64,000 bases of DNA, taken from positions 233,501-297,500 of the forward strand of contig JAGYXB010000283.1 in assembly GCA_022495005.1 (NCBI GenBank), given 5' to 3'. Shown piece after piece: positions 33,153-44,135 of this stretch (positions are counted from its first letter, which is position 1; each line of letters opens with the position of its first letter). Below the pieces are notes generated by a model that saw nothing but the letters and a program-made list of their open reading frames with translations, made no database searches and was not told where the DNA came from. Source of the stretch: Rhyacophila brunnea. Its lineage: Eukaryota > Arthropoda > Insecta > Trichoptera > Rhyacophilidae. The position numbers and the translations under genes were made by a program.

Positions 33153-34161
33153 TTAAGACGTTTCTCAATTTTTTTTAAACCGTCAGAAAAATAAGTTATC
33201 GGAAGGTCCTCAAAATAAGCATTTGTCCGATCGATGACTTCTTCATTTGAAAAAAAACGTTGTCCACTTAGCCATTTTTTAAGTTTGGGAAAAGGAAAAA
33301 GTCACTGGGGGCTAAATCTGGCGAATACGGTGGGTGGTCGACCAATTCGAACTTCAATTCTTCAATTTTAGCCATTGATCGTAAACATGTGTGAACACGG
33401 GCATTGTCCTGATGAAAGAGGATTTTTTTCCTGTTTAAATGAGGCCGTTTTTCTTCAATTTTGTTTTTTAGCTGGTCCAATAAAGATGCATAATAATCCC
33501 CTGTTATTGTTTTTCCTTTTTCCAAATAGTCAACGAAAATAATTCCACGTGCATCCCAAAATACAGTAGCCATAACCTTACCAGCTGATTTTACGGTTTT
33601 CGCCTTCTTTGGACATGGTTCGCCTTTCGCCATCCACTGCTTTGACTGTTCTTTCGTCTCGGGAGTATAGTGGTGTATCCATGTTTCATCTACAGTCACA
33701 AAGCGACGAAAAAATTCATCCGGATTGCGTTGCATGAGCGACAACAGGGCTTTAGAGGCCACCACCCTATTGCGTTTATTGTCGACTGTGAGCAAACGCG
33801 GCACCCATCTTGCAGAAATATTTTTCATGCCCAATTTGTCATGTAAAATAGAAATGACGCTACCTTTTGAGATCCCTGTAACCTCAATTATCTCACTCAA
33901 CTTTAATCTTCGGTCACTTAACACCATATCGTGGATTTTATTGATCATTTCTGGTGTAGTCACCTCTACAGGACGTCCTGAGCGTGGTTCATCCTTTGTT
34001 GATGTACGACCACGTTTAAATTTATTTAACCAGTTATAAATAGTTGCAAGTGAAGGAGCAGATGTGCCGTGAACTAAATCCAACTCATTTTTTATTTCCT
34101 TTGCTGTTAACCCTTTTATATTAAAATGTTTAATAACAGCTCTAAACTCAATTTTCTCCAT
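33153..34161 (-). pseudogene. mariner transposase, copy A (main part)
   Basis: Cut-and-paste DDD transposase acting on the element's inverted repeats. The start is MEKIEF at 34161, by agreement with copies B and C and because the upstream run is only repeated ATGGAAAA. Motifs in order: helix-turn-helix GISKGSVISILHDKLGM; WVPRLLT (the mariner WVPHEL-type motif); first Asp in VTVDETWIHHY; second in LFHQDNARVH; third in YSPDLAPSDFF, 34 residues after the second (DD34D). An uninterrupted protein would be 349 residues, normal for mariner. Lesions: one base missing from a T run at 33274-33279 shifts the frame after FLFPNLK. The last codons, to the stop at 27414-27416, lie beyond the 5.7-kb insertion. 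Non-functional as it stands. Confidence 0.9.
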
Positions 34162-34385
34162 TTTCCATTTTTCCATTTTCCACAAGCAAATTTTTTTTTT
34201 AAATGTACGAGAAACACACAACAACCCAACCAATCTGATTGAAACTTCGCAGCATACTGAATCGGTAGTGCCGCTGCATGAAAACAAACCGCTTACAGTA
34301 CTAGTCGCGCCACCTGTCGGCTTTTCTAAGGACTTATTGACCCACCTCGTATATCAATATATAAGAAGGCTTTGTTAGAATAGGT

Positions 34386-35033
34386 TAAGGGGGTACATGC
34401 TCAGCGTAGGTCAAAATGGAGCATTTATTGTATTTTCAAAGCATGATCCTGGACATTCCTTTATCGTTGTAGATAATCTATTTATATAATTTCGAAGCCT
34501 AATTATCCTTTATATTTATTTTAAACATTTGATGACTGCATAAAGAATTTTTATTATATAAAATAGTATTCTTTTAAACCTTTCGCTCTAATGTTTTAGA
34601 ATATAGTCATATTTCAGTAGGTACATGCATGTGCAGTGGTGTTAAGATTTTTTACATATATTATTTTTGAACGCATTTATAAAACCATTAGTATAATTTA
34701 TGTCGACATTATTATAGTGAAATATTTACGATAAAAAATGATATTGATAATCTCTGTGATCCCAAATTTGACAAGAATTAGGCATTTTATTATTCAAAAA
34801 ATGGGCAAGATTAACACATTTGAAGATAATTCTAAAGATAATTTTTACAAGCTATGTTTTTGACCATTCAAGTGTGATAAACATCCTACGAATAATGATT
34901 GCTTTATCATAATAATAATTGACCTAAGAATAAGGTAGTGGTTTTTTGAAATACGCTATTTTTTTTGGCATTCCCCAGTCGTTGAGCTACAACATACGGC
35001 CGTAGCCATAAATTGACAAACTGTAATTGACGT
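34386..35033 (+). repeat. repeat family G, copy 2 (longest)
   Basis: Starts GGGGGTACATGCTCAGCGTA, then the shared 200-bp head, then TCGCTCTAATGTTTTAGAAT, AATCTCTGTGATCCCAAATT and GGCATTCCCCAGTCGTTGAG, to GGCCGTAGCCATAAATTGAC. The part after the head is found inverted at 60540-61010. Frames at 34907-35274 are not genes. Confidence 0.7.
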
Positions 35034-35184
35034 AGGGAGTAAAATGATGTAAACGCGCGTGTTTGAACATGTACCGTTTTAAAAAAAAATCGGTTAGGTA
35101 CATTTTCAAACACGCACGTCGCATGGCATGCATAACATGGCGGGTGGAGATGGGGTAGGTACTGCAATTAAAATATACGTAGCA

Positions 35185-35272
35185 GTGAAGAATTACCGAG
35201 AAGAGTGGAGGGTGCAAGGGGAGGCATTCATCTGGCAATGGTTCTACCCTGGCTGATGATGATGATATAATC
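35185..35272 (+). pseudogene. RTE 3' end scrap
   Basis: GAAGAATTACCGAGAAGAGTGG, then GGCATTCATCTGGCAATGG, and a CTGATGATGATGAT tail: the last codons and tail of an RTE-type element (REEWR...EAFI.QW). Confidence 0.5.
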
Positions 35273-35281
35273 ATAACAATA

Positions 35282-35525
35282 TACCGACTTTAGAAAGGAA
35301 AAAGGGCGTAACCCTGAATTTTTCAGAATAGGTGTTATTGCATAATTATGTTGTACACAGCTACCTAAATATACACGCTGTGTCCAAAGTATGTAAGCTG
35401 CTAATGCCGATTTATTATCTAAATTTAGCTAGAAATTAAAAAAAAAGAATGAAATGATGTGGGAAAAACGACTTAGCCATCATTTTTTTTGGTTTTTAAT
35501 TTAATTAACTCAATAATTAATATCG
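35282..35525 (+). repeat. repeat family K, copy 2
   Basis: Same ordered words as 15358-15570 (GGAAAAAGGGCGTAACCCT, CGCTGTGTCCAAAG, GTGGGAAAAACGACTTAGCC). Confidence 0.5.
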
Positions 35526-35580
35526 GATATGGATATAAAAACCGAATTATTTATTATCATGCACTTCAAGGCTATATCTA

Positions 35581-36030
35581 TTTTACAACGTTTTTATTAG
35601 GTCGTATTCTTATTTGTCCGGTGGTTGTTTATCCAGTAGAAATCTTGCAATCGATTTTTAACTAAGTTCCCGACTAGCTAGACATTTGAAACTTTTATAA
35701 TATGTTAGAACACAATGCCAATGCATTTTTCAATACTTTTAGCCATCTTTAAGTAGAATTGAATATATTTTCAGTTAATTCTGTTTTGTATGAAAAGTTA
35801 TTTCGATACCATTATTAGTTGCTAGGGGTCTGGGGTCCTAGCAACTAAATTATTAATATATACGTGCGTTACTATGGAAATCAATATGACATGTCAAAAT
35901 GACATTTCAGTATTATTTCTATCAAGTACAAATTTTTTTGATCGTTTTAGCTAGTCAAGTCAAGTTTATATGATTCAACAGAAAATATAAAAACGTTGTA
36001 TATAAAAAGTTCTTTTTATCTTGTAATTAT
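35581..36030 (+). mobile_element. family F MITE, copy 4
   Basis: TACAACGTTTTTATTAGG start and AAAAACGTTGTATA end, with the central GTTGCTAGG...CCTAGCAAC hairpin intact. One of the best-kept copies. Confidence 0.75.
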
Positions 36031-36836
36031 TGTATTTTATCTTTGGCCAAAAACCATAGCATAAACTTGTTGTGTCTCCTCTGAAATTTGATTTGTGTGG
36101 ATTAATTACGCCATTTTGCCTTTCCAAAAAAAGAGTCGAAACATATACATGGCGGGTGGAGATGAGGTAACTCAAAATGTATTTTATTGTTTTCGCATAA
36201 GCTCTAGTGCCATATATATTTTTAAATAAATTTAATAACCTGGTACCTACAGTTATTATGACAGAGAAAAACACTATGTAATTAAATATATATTATTATT
36301 ATTGTATTAAATCCATACCTAGATCTATGATCTAATAATGTGTTGAAGGTTATTGTATAGTATTATATATACGGCATAATAGCGGTATATAATATATGTA
36401 GATGTAATATACGTGAGAGGTTTCTATTCTCTGATGACAAGTGGTGATCAATAGAATCTCAGACACATTCTGTGCAGGTGGGTACACATGTCGGATTCGA
36501 ACTCAATAGAATGCGATCGGATGACAATCAAGGCAAGCGACTGCAGTGGTGCACAGGTAAGCGTCTCTGCAAATTGCAAGAATAGACCAGACTGTAAGAC
36601 GTTCTTCAACTGTAAGTAATATTGCGTTTAAATTATTAATAATTAGTTTGACGATTTTGTCTACCTGAGTACAAAATACAGTTTCGATTTTTTTTTGTTA
36701 TTAGTAACACAAAAACTACTGGACCAATATTGATGAATTCTTCATACCTTATAGACTTGGTAAATTGTTTGTACAAATTTAGTAGACTTGCATAATATCA
36801 TTATATCGAATTTCGAAAATAATACATTTGCAACAA
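36031..36836. other. unassigned DNA
   Basis: No gene. A weak B-box-like AGTTCGAATCC on the minus strand near 36495 may be a degraded SINE head. Confidence 0.35.
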
Positions 36837-36837
36837 T

Positions 36838-36896
36838 CGACCCTTATAGTTCAGTGTGTAAAGCGCTGGTGGGTTTTCAGGTTCGACTTCCGGTAA
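36838..36896 (+). mobile_element. tRNA-like SINE head
   Basis: TATAGTTCAGTGTGTAAAGC (A box region) and CAGGTTCGACTTCCGG (B box) at normal spacing. The 3' side does not pair as a tRNA acceptor. Confidence 0.5.
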
Positions 36897-37072
36897 GGAC
36901 ATCATTAGGTTTAGAATTATAAGGTATTTAAATATGTTTTTTGAGCGGCCCCACAGCAATATATAAAAAATATCTATCTGTTTCAGACAATTTTGAAACA
37001 TTGGAGCCCTATTTGTTAGCAACAATTTTTAAATGTCTTTGGATAATTACACATTTTTATATATTCTAGGTT

Positions 37073-37285
37073 TAAGGGGGGACATGCTCAGCGTATGTCA
37101 AAATGGAGCTTTTATTGCATTTTCAAGGCATGATCCTGGACATTCCTTAAACGTTGTAGATAATCTATTTATATAATATTGAAGCCTTATTATCTTTTAT
37201 ATTTATTTTAAACATTTAATGACTGCATAAAGTATTTTTATAACATAAAATAGTATTCTTTTAAACCTCTCGCGCTAATGTGTGA
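37073..37285 (+). repeat. repeat family G, copy 3
   Basis: GGGGGGACATGCTCAGCGTA through ATTCTTTTAAACCTCTCGCG; only the family head is present. Confidence 0.7.
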
Positions 37286-37596
37286 ACGCTTCGCTAAATG
37301 TAATATTTACTTAATTTTTTAGCACCTATTTTTGTTTTTTTAGCACATAACAATGAATATTTAATAACATTTTTTTCAATTTTATTTAATAATATTCATT
37401 TTTAGCACCTAAAATCTTAAGCCTAGTCATCACAATATTGTATAAATATGTGATTTTATCAAAATCTGAGAAATCTGTTTTTTACTTCTACTCGTAGAGG
37501 TCACCAGACTACTGTCATTGGACCACATGACCTATTATAGTGTTAAAAAGAATACATGTTATGTAAATATATTTTTTATTACTAAATAAATACACC

Positions 37597-38050
37597 CACG
37601 ATGGCCGAGTGGCTTAAGGGTCGGCCGAATAGGTTGAGCAAGTGGCTAACATTCATTTATCGTAAAAACAAAAATCTGTTAAAACAAAACCTACACCATG
37701 TGGAGGTCCATACTATGATCTTATTAGGATTGGACATGGTATAAAAAAATATAAAGTGGCTAGACAATAGCTAAGGTTCGGCAAGGTGATTTACTAGTAG
37801 AAAGGGTAGAAAATCAAACACTCCTCATTATTAATTGTATCTTCTATGAAACCTAAAAAATAAAATCTAAATAAATAAAAATGCAGTTCTGTCTGTGATT
37901 TCAAGATAATAATATGCCATTGGGTTGCACAACGTGTTGTAGTGTTAAAATAATAATACTATGAGTATTATAAGTCTTGGTCGCTCAAAGGATGGCGAAA
38001 TTTAAATGTGGTCACGATCCTCAGCCATGAGTGCACGACCAAGAAGAAGA
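37597..38050 (+). mobile_element. SINE family L with tRNA-Leu/Ser-like head
   Basis: GATGGCCGAGTGGCTTAAGG is a standard A-box region of long-variable-arm tRNAs. The body (TCGTAAAAACAAAAATCTG, GTGGAGGTCCATAC) matches 19430-19560 inverted. The end CACGACCAAGAAGAAGAAGA resembles the 3' tail of RTE elements, a pairing often seen in SINEs. No clear B box remains. Confidence 0.5.
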
Positions 38051-38063
38051 AGAAATAATTATA

Positions 38064-38532
38064 AATAATTACAAGATAACTTTTTATATACAACGTTTTT
38101 AAATTTTCTGTTGAATCATATAAACTTGACTTGACTAGCTTAAACGATCAAAATTGTACTTGATAGAAATACTGAATAAATATAGAATAATGAAATGTCA
38201 TTTTGATATTTCATATTGATTTCCATAGTAACGCACGTATATATTAATAATTTAGTTGCTAGGACCCCAGACCCCTAGCAACCAATAATAGTTTATACTT
38301 TTAACGGATTTCTTCCGAAATAACTTTTCATACAAAACAGAATTGACTGAATATGAATTCAATTCTACTTAAAGATGGCTAAAAGTATTAAAAAATGCAT
38401 TGGCATTGTGCTCTGATATATTATAAAAGTTTCAAATGTCTAGCTAGTCGGGAAGTTAGTTAAAAATCGATTTCAAGATTTGTACTGGATAAACAACCAC
38501 CGGACAAATAAACCTAATAAAAACGTTGTAAT
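38064..38532 (-). mobile_element. family F MITE, copy 5
   Basis: Minus strand starts TACAACGTTTTTATTAGG and ends AAAAACGTTGTATATAAAA plus the CTTGTAATTATT tail. It joins the (AGA)n tail of the SINE directly. Confidence 0.75.
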
Positions 38533-39433
38533 AAAATAGCATAAAAGACTTTATTACATTACATGGAAAACATTTTCCAGACCGTTTTACAAAGCGATGT
38601 ATCCCAACCTTTTTATAACTGCAAACCGGTAAACATTAAAGAAAAATATCATTGCGGACTGCAGCTAACATAAATATAAAAAAATAATATTTAAATTGTA
38701 TTTTTTTGATTAGTTTTATTTATCATATTACATTATAACAGATATAAAAGTTTGATTGCGAATACAAAAATAATACGTGGAAATTCTATTTTTAATTGAA
38801 ATAACAAAATTAGAAACCGATCAAGAACAGAAATAAATTATCAATGATTATTAAATAGAGCAAAATCTGCTGTTATATCTTTGCTAGAATAGTAAAATTA
38901 ATAACCGTGGTTTTAGTGTTGTTTTGTTTCAGAGACATGGAGCGCCGTATTGACTGTTGTACTGTTTCGTTTGTATTACTGACATGGTCGTCAAAATCTT
39001 CTCACTTGAACAATTAATTTAAAACTCGGAACGATAATTTTAATGGCTTTGTAACTTATAGACATGGTTTTTCTTCTTCTTTTTAAAATGGGTGCCAATG
39101 AAACACTGCTATAAAATATTGATACCTCAAATAATAGAAAACTAGTGTGTTGATTTATTTTAAGAGATTTACGCTTAAAAATCTTTATTATGAAAATCTT
39201 ATAAATCTTATTAAGCACCCCCAGAAAATACGACTAATTATTAATTAATTGCTTTAAGATATTTACAGGAATAAACTGAAACACTGATGGGTACCTCTTT
39301 TCTTAAGAGATTGGGAGTATACTGTTGACTTATGTATATTTATGGGGATAAACAACTCAATCCGTGTCAGCATATTGATAAGCGATATTAAATAACTGAT
39401 CGCAATTATAAAATACTATTCATTTCCCGTAGT
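38533..39433. other. unassigned AT-rich DNA
   Basis: CCCAACCTTTTTATAACTGC near 38605 resembles hAT-type terminal sequence but no partner end was found. The minus frame at 38991-39218 lacks motifs. Confidence 0.3.
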
Positions 39434-39850
39434 GTCCAATTATGGCAAACTCCGTAAATAGCTTACTGCAATTATAATTTCCGAAATATAACGGATATTT
39501 CGTAGTCAGCCATATCCAATGACGTATACTCAATATAGAGTAGCTGACTTAATTACAATAACTATTTCCTAAATAATATTCTTTTCAAGATATTATTTTG
39601 ATTGTGAGTACGTCAATAAATAGCGGATCATAATTCATTGGACATGTCACTCGAATATAAGTTCCCGGTCCGTTAGTATCTCAGTCTTAGCATTGCTCCG
39701 CACAACATCTCATTCTACCGAGACTCGGACCTCGGAACAGTATCATATTAAGTATTGTAACATAACTACTATAACATACTCTTGTACCGACTGTTTACGG
39801 TGCAAATAAAACTCACTCCTCCATCCATCGGACCTACCACCAAATCTTGA
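39434..39850 (+). repeat. possible solo LTR
   Basis: Promoter-like order: a TATA-type GAATATAAG (about 39653), an initiator-like TCAGTC about 30 bp on, then AATAAA near 39806 and a C/T-rich end. The start TGTCCAATTATGG fits an LTR. No second LTR, primer-binding site, pol sequence or convincing target duplication was found, so this is tentative. Confidence 0.3.
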
Positions 39851-40820
39851 CTTCTTCATCCACCACACCACGACCCCCACTTATTTATCTATAATTTGCA
39901 ATTTATCGCATGACAATTTTATCATTTAACACAAAAATGTTGACAAAACTATCTTATTGTAAAGATGGAGCCTAATTGTTTGATATTGAAGCAAAAAAAG
40001 GAAAGCTTGTCTACTGATTACGTTAGTTACAGTAGTTACTTTGCAAGACAGGCTGATTTGCAGAGAACTTCACACAAATACTATGCCATATTATTTGCAA
40101 ATTTTCAGGGCGTGTAAAAATGATTTTCGTGATTATTATTTAGTTGAAAAATCTTATATAATTTGTATAAAACCGTTTATAACTGCAGTCGAGTAAGTAA
40201 TCAATCACAATGAGCATGAAAAAAAAAATGACAGTCATTGCATGACCAAGCTTCTAGCATTTCAAATGTCATAACAGAAATAACCTACAAGGCTACTTAT
40301 GTATGTAATATAGTCAATATTCTTTGGCTTAATACAATAAATATTATGTGGTTTGTAGACACGATAAGCTTTCACAAGAGTCGAGAACCTTCCATTTAAT
40401 TAGCCGTATCTCTCAAACACAAGTTTTGCACTAAGGTAAGAAAAAACTGTCCTAAGTACCTATATTAAATCGTATGTACCTAGCAGAATTCTTCTTGTAA
40501 AAGATATTGGGCATGCGTCATTGATACAATTTTTATTTTAATACTGTAAAGGAAACGTGAGATTTAAAAGTAACTTATCACTACAAAAAAATCTACCGGA
40601 CTTTTGGGACGCAAATTGTAGTACCTCAAAGCACCACATTCGGATCAGGAAACCAGCCTAAACTGATCATTGCCGAACGATTCACATGTTTCCGAAATCA
40701 CACAAGTGCCAGGACTAATAATTATTAATAATATAGATCATCTATATGTACAGCCTATATTCAATTGCATGCACCGTATTTTTTACGTACTTACCTTTCA
40801 ATGTCATCTTCTTTGCAACA
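39851..40820. other. unassigned DNA
   Basis: No gene or repeat recognised up to the mariner B boundary. Confidence 0.35.
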
Positions 40821-40822
40821 TA

Positions 40823-42130
40823 CGAGGGTGGGTCAATAAGTCCTTAGAAAAGCCGACAAGTGGCGCGACTAGTACTGTAAGCGGTTTGTTTTCATGCAGC
40901 GGCACTACCGATTCAGTATGCTGCGAAGTTTCAATCAGATTGGTCGGGTTGTTGTGTGTTTCTCGTACATTTAAAAAAAAAATTTGCTTGTGGAAAATGG
41001 AAAAATGGAAAATGGAAAATGGAGAAAATTGAGTTTAGAGCTGTTATTAAACATTTTAATATAAAAGGGTTAACAGCAAAGGAAATAAAAAATGAGTTGG
41101 ATTTAGTTCACGCCATATCTGCTCCTTCACTTGCAACTATTTATAACTGGTTAAATGAATTTAAACGTGGTCGTACATCAACAAAGGATGAACCACGCTC
41201 AGGACGTCCTGTAGAGGTGACTACACCAGAAATGATCAATAAAATCCACGATATGGTGTTAAGTGACCGAAGATTAAAGTTGAGTGAGATAATTGAGGTT
41301 ACAGGGATCTCAAAGGTAGCGTCATTTCTATTTTACATGACAAATTGGGCATGAAAAATATTTCTGCAAGATGGGTGCCGCGTTTGCTCACAGTCGACAA
41401 TAAACGCAATAGGGTGGTGGCCTCTAAAGCCCTGTTGTCGCTCATGCAACGCAATCCGGATGAATTTTTTCGTCGCTTTGTGACTGTAGATGAAACATGG
41501 ATACACCACTATACTCCCGAGACGAAAGAACAGTCAAAGCAGTGGATTGCGAAAGGCAAACCATGTCCAAAGAAGGCGAAAACCGTAAAATCAGCTGGTA
41601 AGGTTATGGCTACTGTATTTTGGGATGCACGTGAAATTATTTTCGTTGACTATTTGGAAAAAGGAAAAACAATAACAGGGGATTATTATGCATCTTTATT
41701 GGACCAGCTAAAAAACAAAATTGAAGAAAAACGGCCTCATTTAAACAGGAAAAAATCCTCTTTCATCAGGACAATGCCCGTGTTCACACATGTTTACGAT
41801 CAATGGCTAAAATTGAAGAATTGAAGTTCGAATTGGTCGACCACCCACCGTATTCGCCAGATTTAGCCCCCAGTGACTTTTTCCTTTTCCCAAACTTAAA
41901 AAAATGGCTAAGTGGACAACGTTTTTTTTCAAATGAAGAAGTCATCGATCGGACAAATGCTTATTTTGAGGACCTTCCGAAAACTTATTTTTCTGACGGT
42001 TTAAAAAAATTGAGAAACGTCTAACCAAGTGTATTGAGCTCCAAGGAGATTATGTTGAGAAATAAAAAAAAAATACAAAAATAAAAACTGTTTTAATGCT
42101 TTTTTCTAAGGAATTATTGACCCACCCTCG
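40823..42130 (+). mobile_element. mariner copy B, 1308 bp, both ends present
   Basis: CGAGGGTGGGTCAATAAGTC at the left end; the right end GACCCACCCTCG is inverted. TA flanks both sides (40821-40822 and 42131-42132). It holds one transposase gene in the plus direction. Same family as copies A and C. Confidence 0.95.
41019..42065 (+). pseudogene. mariner transposase, copy B
   Basis: DD34D transposase with the same motif order as copy A: helix-turn-helix, WVPRLLT, VTVDETWIHHY, HQDNA region, YSPDLAPSDFF. Start at MEKIEF; stop TAA at 42063-42065. Three frameshifts, each the loss of one A from an A run relative to copies A and C: 41312-41314 (after GISK), 41750-41755 (HLNRKK) and 42003-42009 (DGLKK). 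With these it reads as three overlapping frames. There are no other obvious inactivating changes. Substitutions against A include ISAPS for TSAPS and DAREII for DARGII. Confidence 0.9.
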
Positions 42131-42270
42131 TATATAAGAAGTATACTTAAAGCAAAAAGTGTTACATAAAAAAGAGATACATAGTATGTTATTAAACAGT
42201 AGAAATATGTAGATACAAAAATATTAATTAGATAGGTACAAGGAAGTACACCGCATGAGTTAAGCAGAAC

Positions 42271-42813
42271 CTATTTTAAGGATTTATAAAACAACGTCCA
42301 CCTATACTCATTCTCACGTAGGTGGAATATATCAACACCCGAAGAAATTTCGTTGAACATAGTTATCGCCCTCCCAATTGGCATTACCAGTGGCAGGTTG
42401 GTTCTGCACCTTGGGAGAATAAACAACTGATGTTCTCTATTTCTAAGATAGTTATCAGGGACACACAGGTCAACACTAACCAGAATAGCAGAGTTCTCAT
42501 TTATACCTCGCATAAGTCGAAAAAAATACGTAGCCAAATAAAGATTTCTTCTAAATTGCAAACTGCAGTATGTAAGCATGCCTAAGAGAAAGTCAGTTGG
42601 ATAAAGCCACGGATAGTATCCGTACAACCTCAAATAAAGGAATTTCAAGAATTTCTTCTGAACCCTCTTCACCATAAGGCTATACTTCAACTGATGCGGT
42701 GCCCAAACAATAGACCCACTCTCAAGTCTGCTTCGAACTAAAGAATTAAATAAAAGTTTTAATACCGTAACATCCGAAAAGACCCGGGAAGTACGCATGA
42801 CGAAGCCCAACAT
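42271..42813 (-). pseudogene. non-LTR retrotransposon family H, C-terminal ORF2 fragment, copy 2
   Basis: 180 codons in one frame: LGFVMRTSRVFSDVTVLKLL, FNSLVRSRLESGSIVWAPHQ, VKRVQKKFLKFLYLRLYGYY, PWLYPTDFLLGML, CRTNLPLVMPIGRAITMFNE. This is the region after the palm and thumb of jockey/CR1-group reverse transcriptases, where LVRSRLESGSIVWAP is the familiar signature. It is 5' truncated at about 42830, with a 3' untranslated tail towards 42140. The open frame suggests a young copy, though it lacks the catalytic core. Confidence 0.8.
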
Positions 42814-42830
42814 TTTAAACGCTATATGTT

Positions 42831-43950
42831 TATATATAGCAGTGGCAAAGACTCTATACTAGACGATTATTTAAAGCCGATCGATTAAATCTCACGTCAT
42901 TAAATAAATGTAATACTATAAAAAGTGTAGGTACTTCTAGAAATCTAGAATTATTATTAGGTAATACTACTTTATTTCTTCATTGTGTATATTTGTTTAC
43001 TTGTATGATCTGTATTTTGTGCAGACGACATTGTAAGCGATCTTTATACCAACACACTTCTGAAGTGGAACATTTCAATGTCAGCTCAGTTAAGTAAAAA
43101 CAAACAGTCTCGAATCTGATTCTGAAAGGAAAATTCTCAATAGTTAAAATGTTTTACGCTATTAACATATATGTCTCTGAAATGTACCAGCATTTATTAT
43201 ATGCTTAAGAACACTGGTTTAGATTTAGATGAATACGTTTCGGTGCCAATTTCAATAAGTATAAATCCATTAAAACGACCATTAGTCTGATTAGCGATTA
43301 CGCATAAATTGACACACCTATGTATTTCTAACCAATGGATGTTTATTAGAGGTAACACAGCGGTGTTTTCAAAATATAAAGAACACAATGTATTATAAAG
43401 ACTTTATATATCTGGAATATTATGGAGAAATATAAATTTTACTTGACAATGGCTCAAATCTAAAGGCACTATATTGCCTTTGCTCATTCGCTTAGCATTT
43501 GTTTTTTTGTGAAAATTTTATGTTTGCACTCATTTTGCAGGCTTTTTGTTAAAACCATCAACCAAACAAGTCGGTTTGATAGTTTTCAAAACACTGTTCG
43601 TATATCGTAAGGAATAATATAATAATATTATGTACATATTGTTAATAAATTGTTACGTAATCCACAGTCAATTTTCCTCTATACAGACTCAATTGCATTT
43701 TAAAATGTAAAAATCATGTAACTTTCTGCTGTAGGAAGTTCTAGAATTTATAGAAAGAAAAAAATAAGGAACCATTTTGTGCTGACAGCAATATACGACT
43801 AACCCCAAGGGCTGTAACCGCGACCACAGCCACCGGGTTCTTATTTTATTACATAGGAAACAGATTGACAGAAATTAAAACTGTAAATTTGAAAGAGGAC
43901 AAAAAATTGGATGAAAATAAAAAGTCAGAAATATGAAAACTAATACATAA
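42831..43950. other. unassigned DNA
   Basis: No gene or repeat recognised. The minus frame at 43197-43388 has no motif. It lies downstream of the secreted-protein gene and may include its untranscribed flank. Confidence 0.35.
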
Positions 43951-43954
43951 CTGT

Positions 43955-43960
43955 TTTATT
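43955..43960 (-). terminator. polyadenylation signal of the secreted-protein gene
   Basis: AATAAA on the minus strand (TTTATT on plus), about 175 bases after the stop codon at 44136-44138. A normal distance for an insect 3' untranslated region. Confidence 0.55.
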
Positions 43961-44135
43961 ATTCAGTATACATAACACATTATTACTGATCCCTACACAT
44001 ATTGCAAGGAATGTAAGGATGTCGTGAAAAAAGATATATTATCATCATCTATGCGAAAAAATATAATACCAAGCGTTTTTCATGGACGAACAAACGATTA
44101 TTAATTTGCCTATGCAACCAAGATTTCCAGAGATT

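Larger units (their letters stand above)
27351..34349 (-). mobile_element. mariner copy A, split by a 5.7-kb insertion
   Basis: Ends are CGAGGTGGGTCAATAA and its inverse TTATTGACCCACCTCG, flanked by TA on each side (27349-27350 and 34350-34351), the mariner target duplication. The transposase gene is on the minus strand and is interrupted 17 codons before its stop by DNA at about 27458-33152. Both ends carry one G fewer than copies B and C (CGAGGTGGG against CGAGGGTGGG). Close similarity to copies B and C points to recent activity. Confidence 0.9.

Noticed and set aside
33725..34039. Plus-strand open frame opposite the mariner A transposase
   Set aside because: Antisense shadow; the same frame appears opposite copy C and matches no protein.
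35581..36030. Family F as a Helitron, because a small hairpin (AAAAAGTTCTTTTT) precedes the right end
   Set aside because: No CTRR terminus, no 5' TC, and the family has inverted ends, unlike Helitrons.
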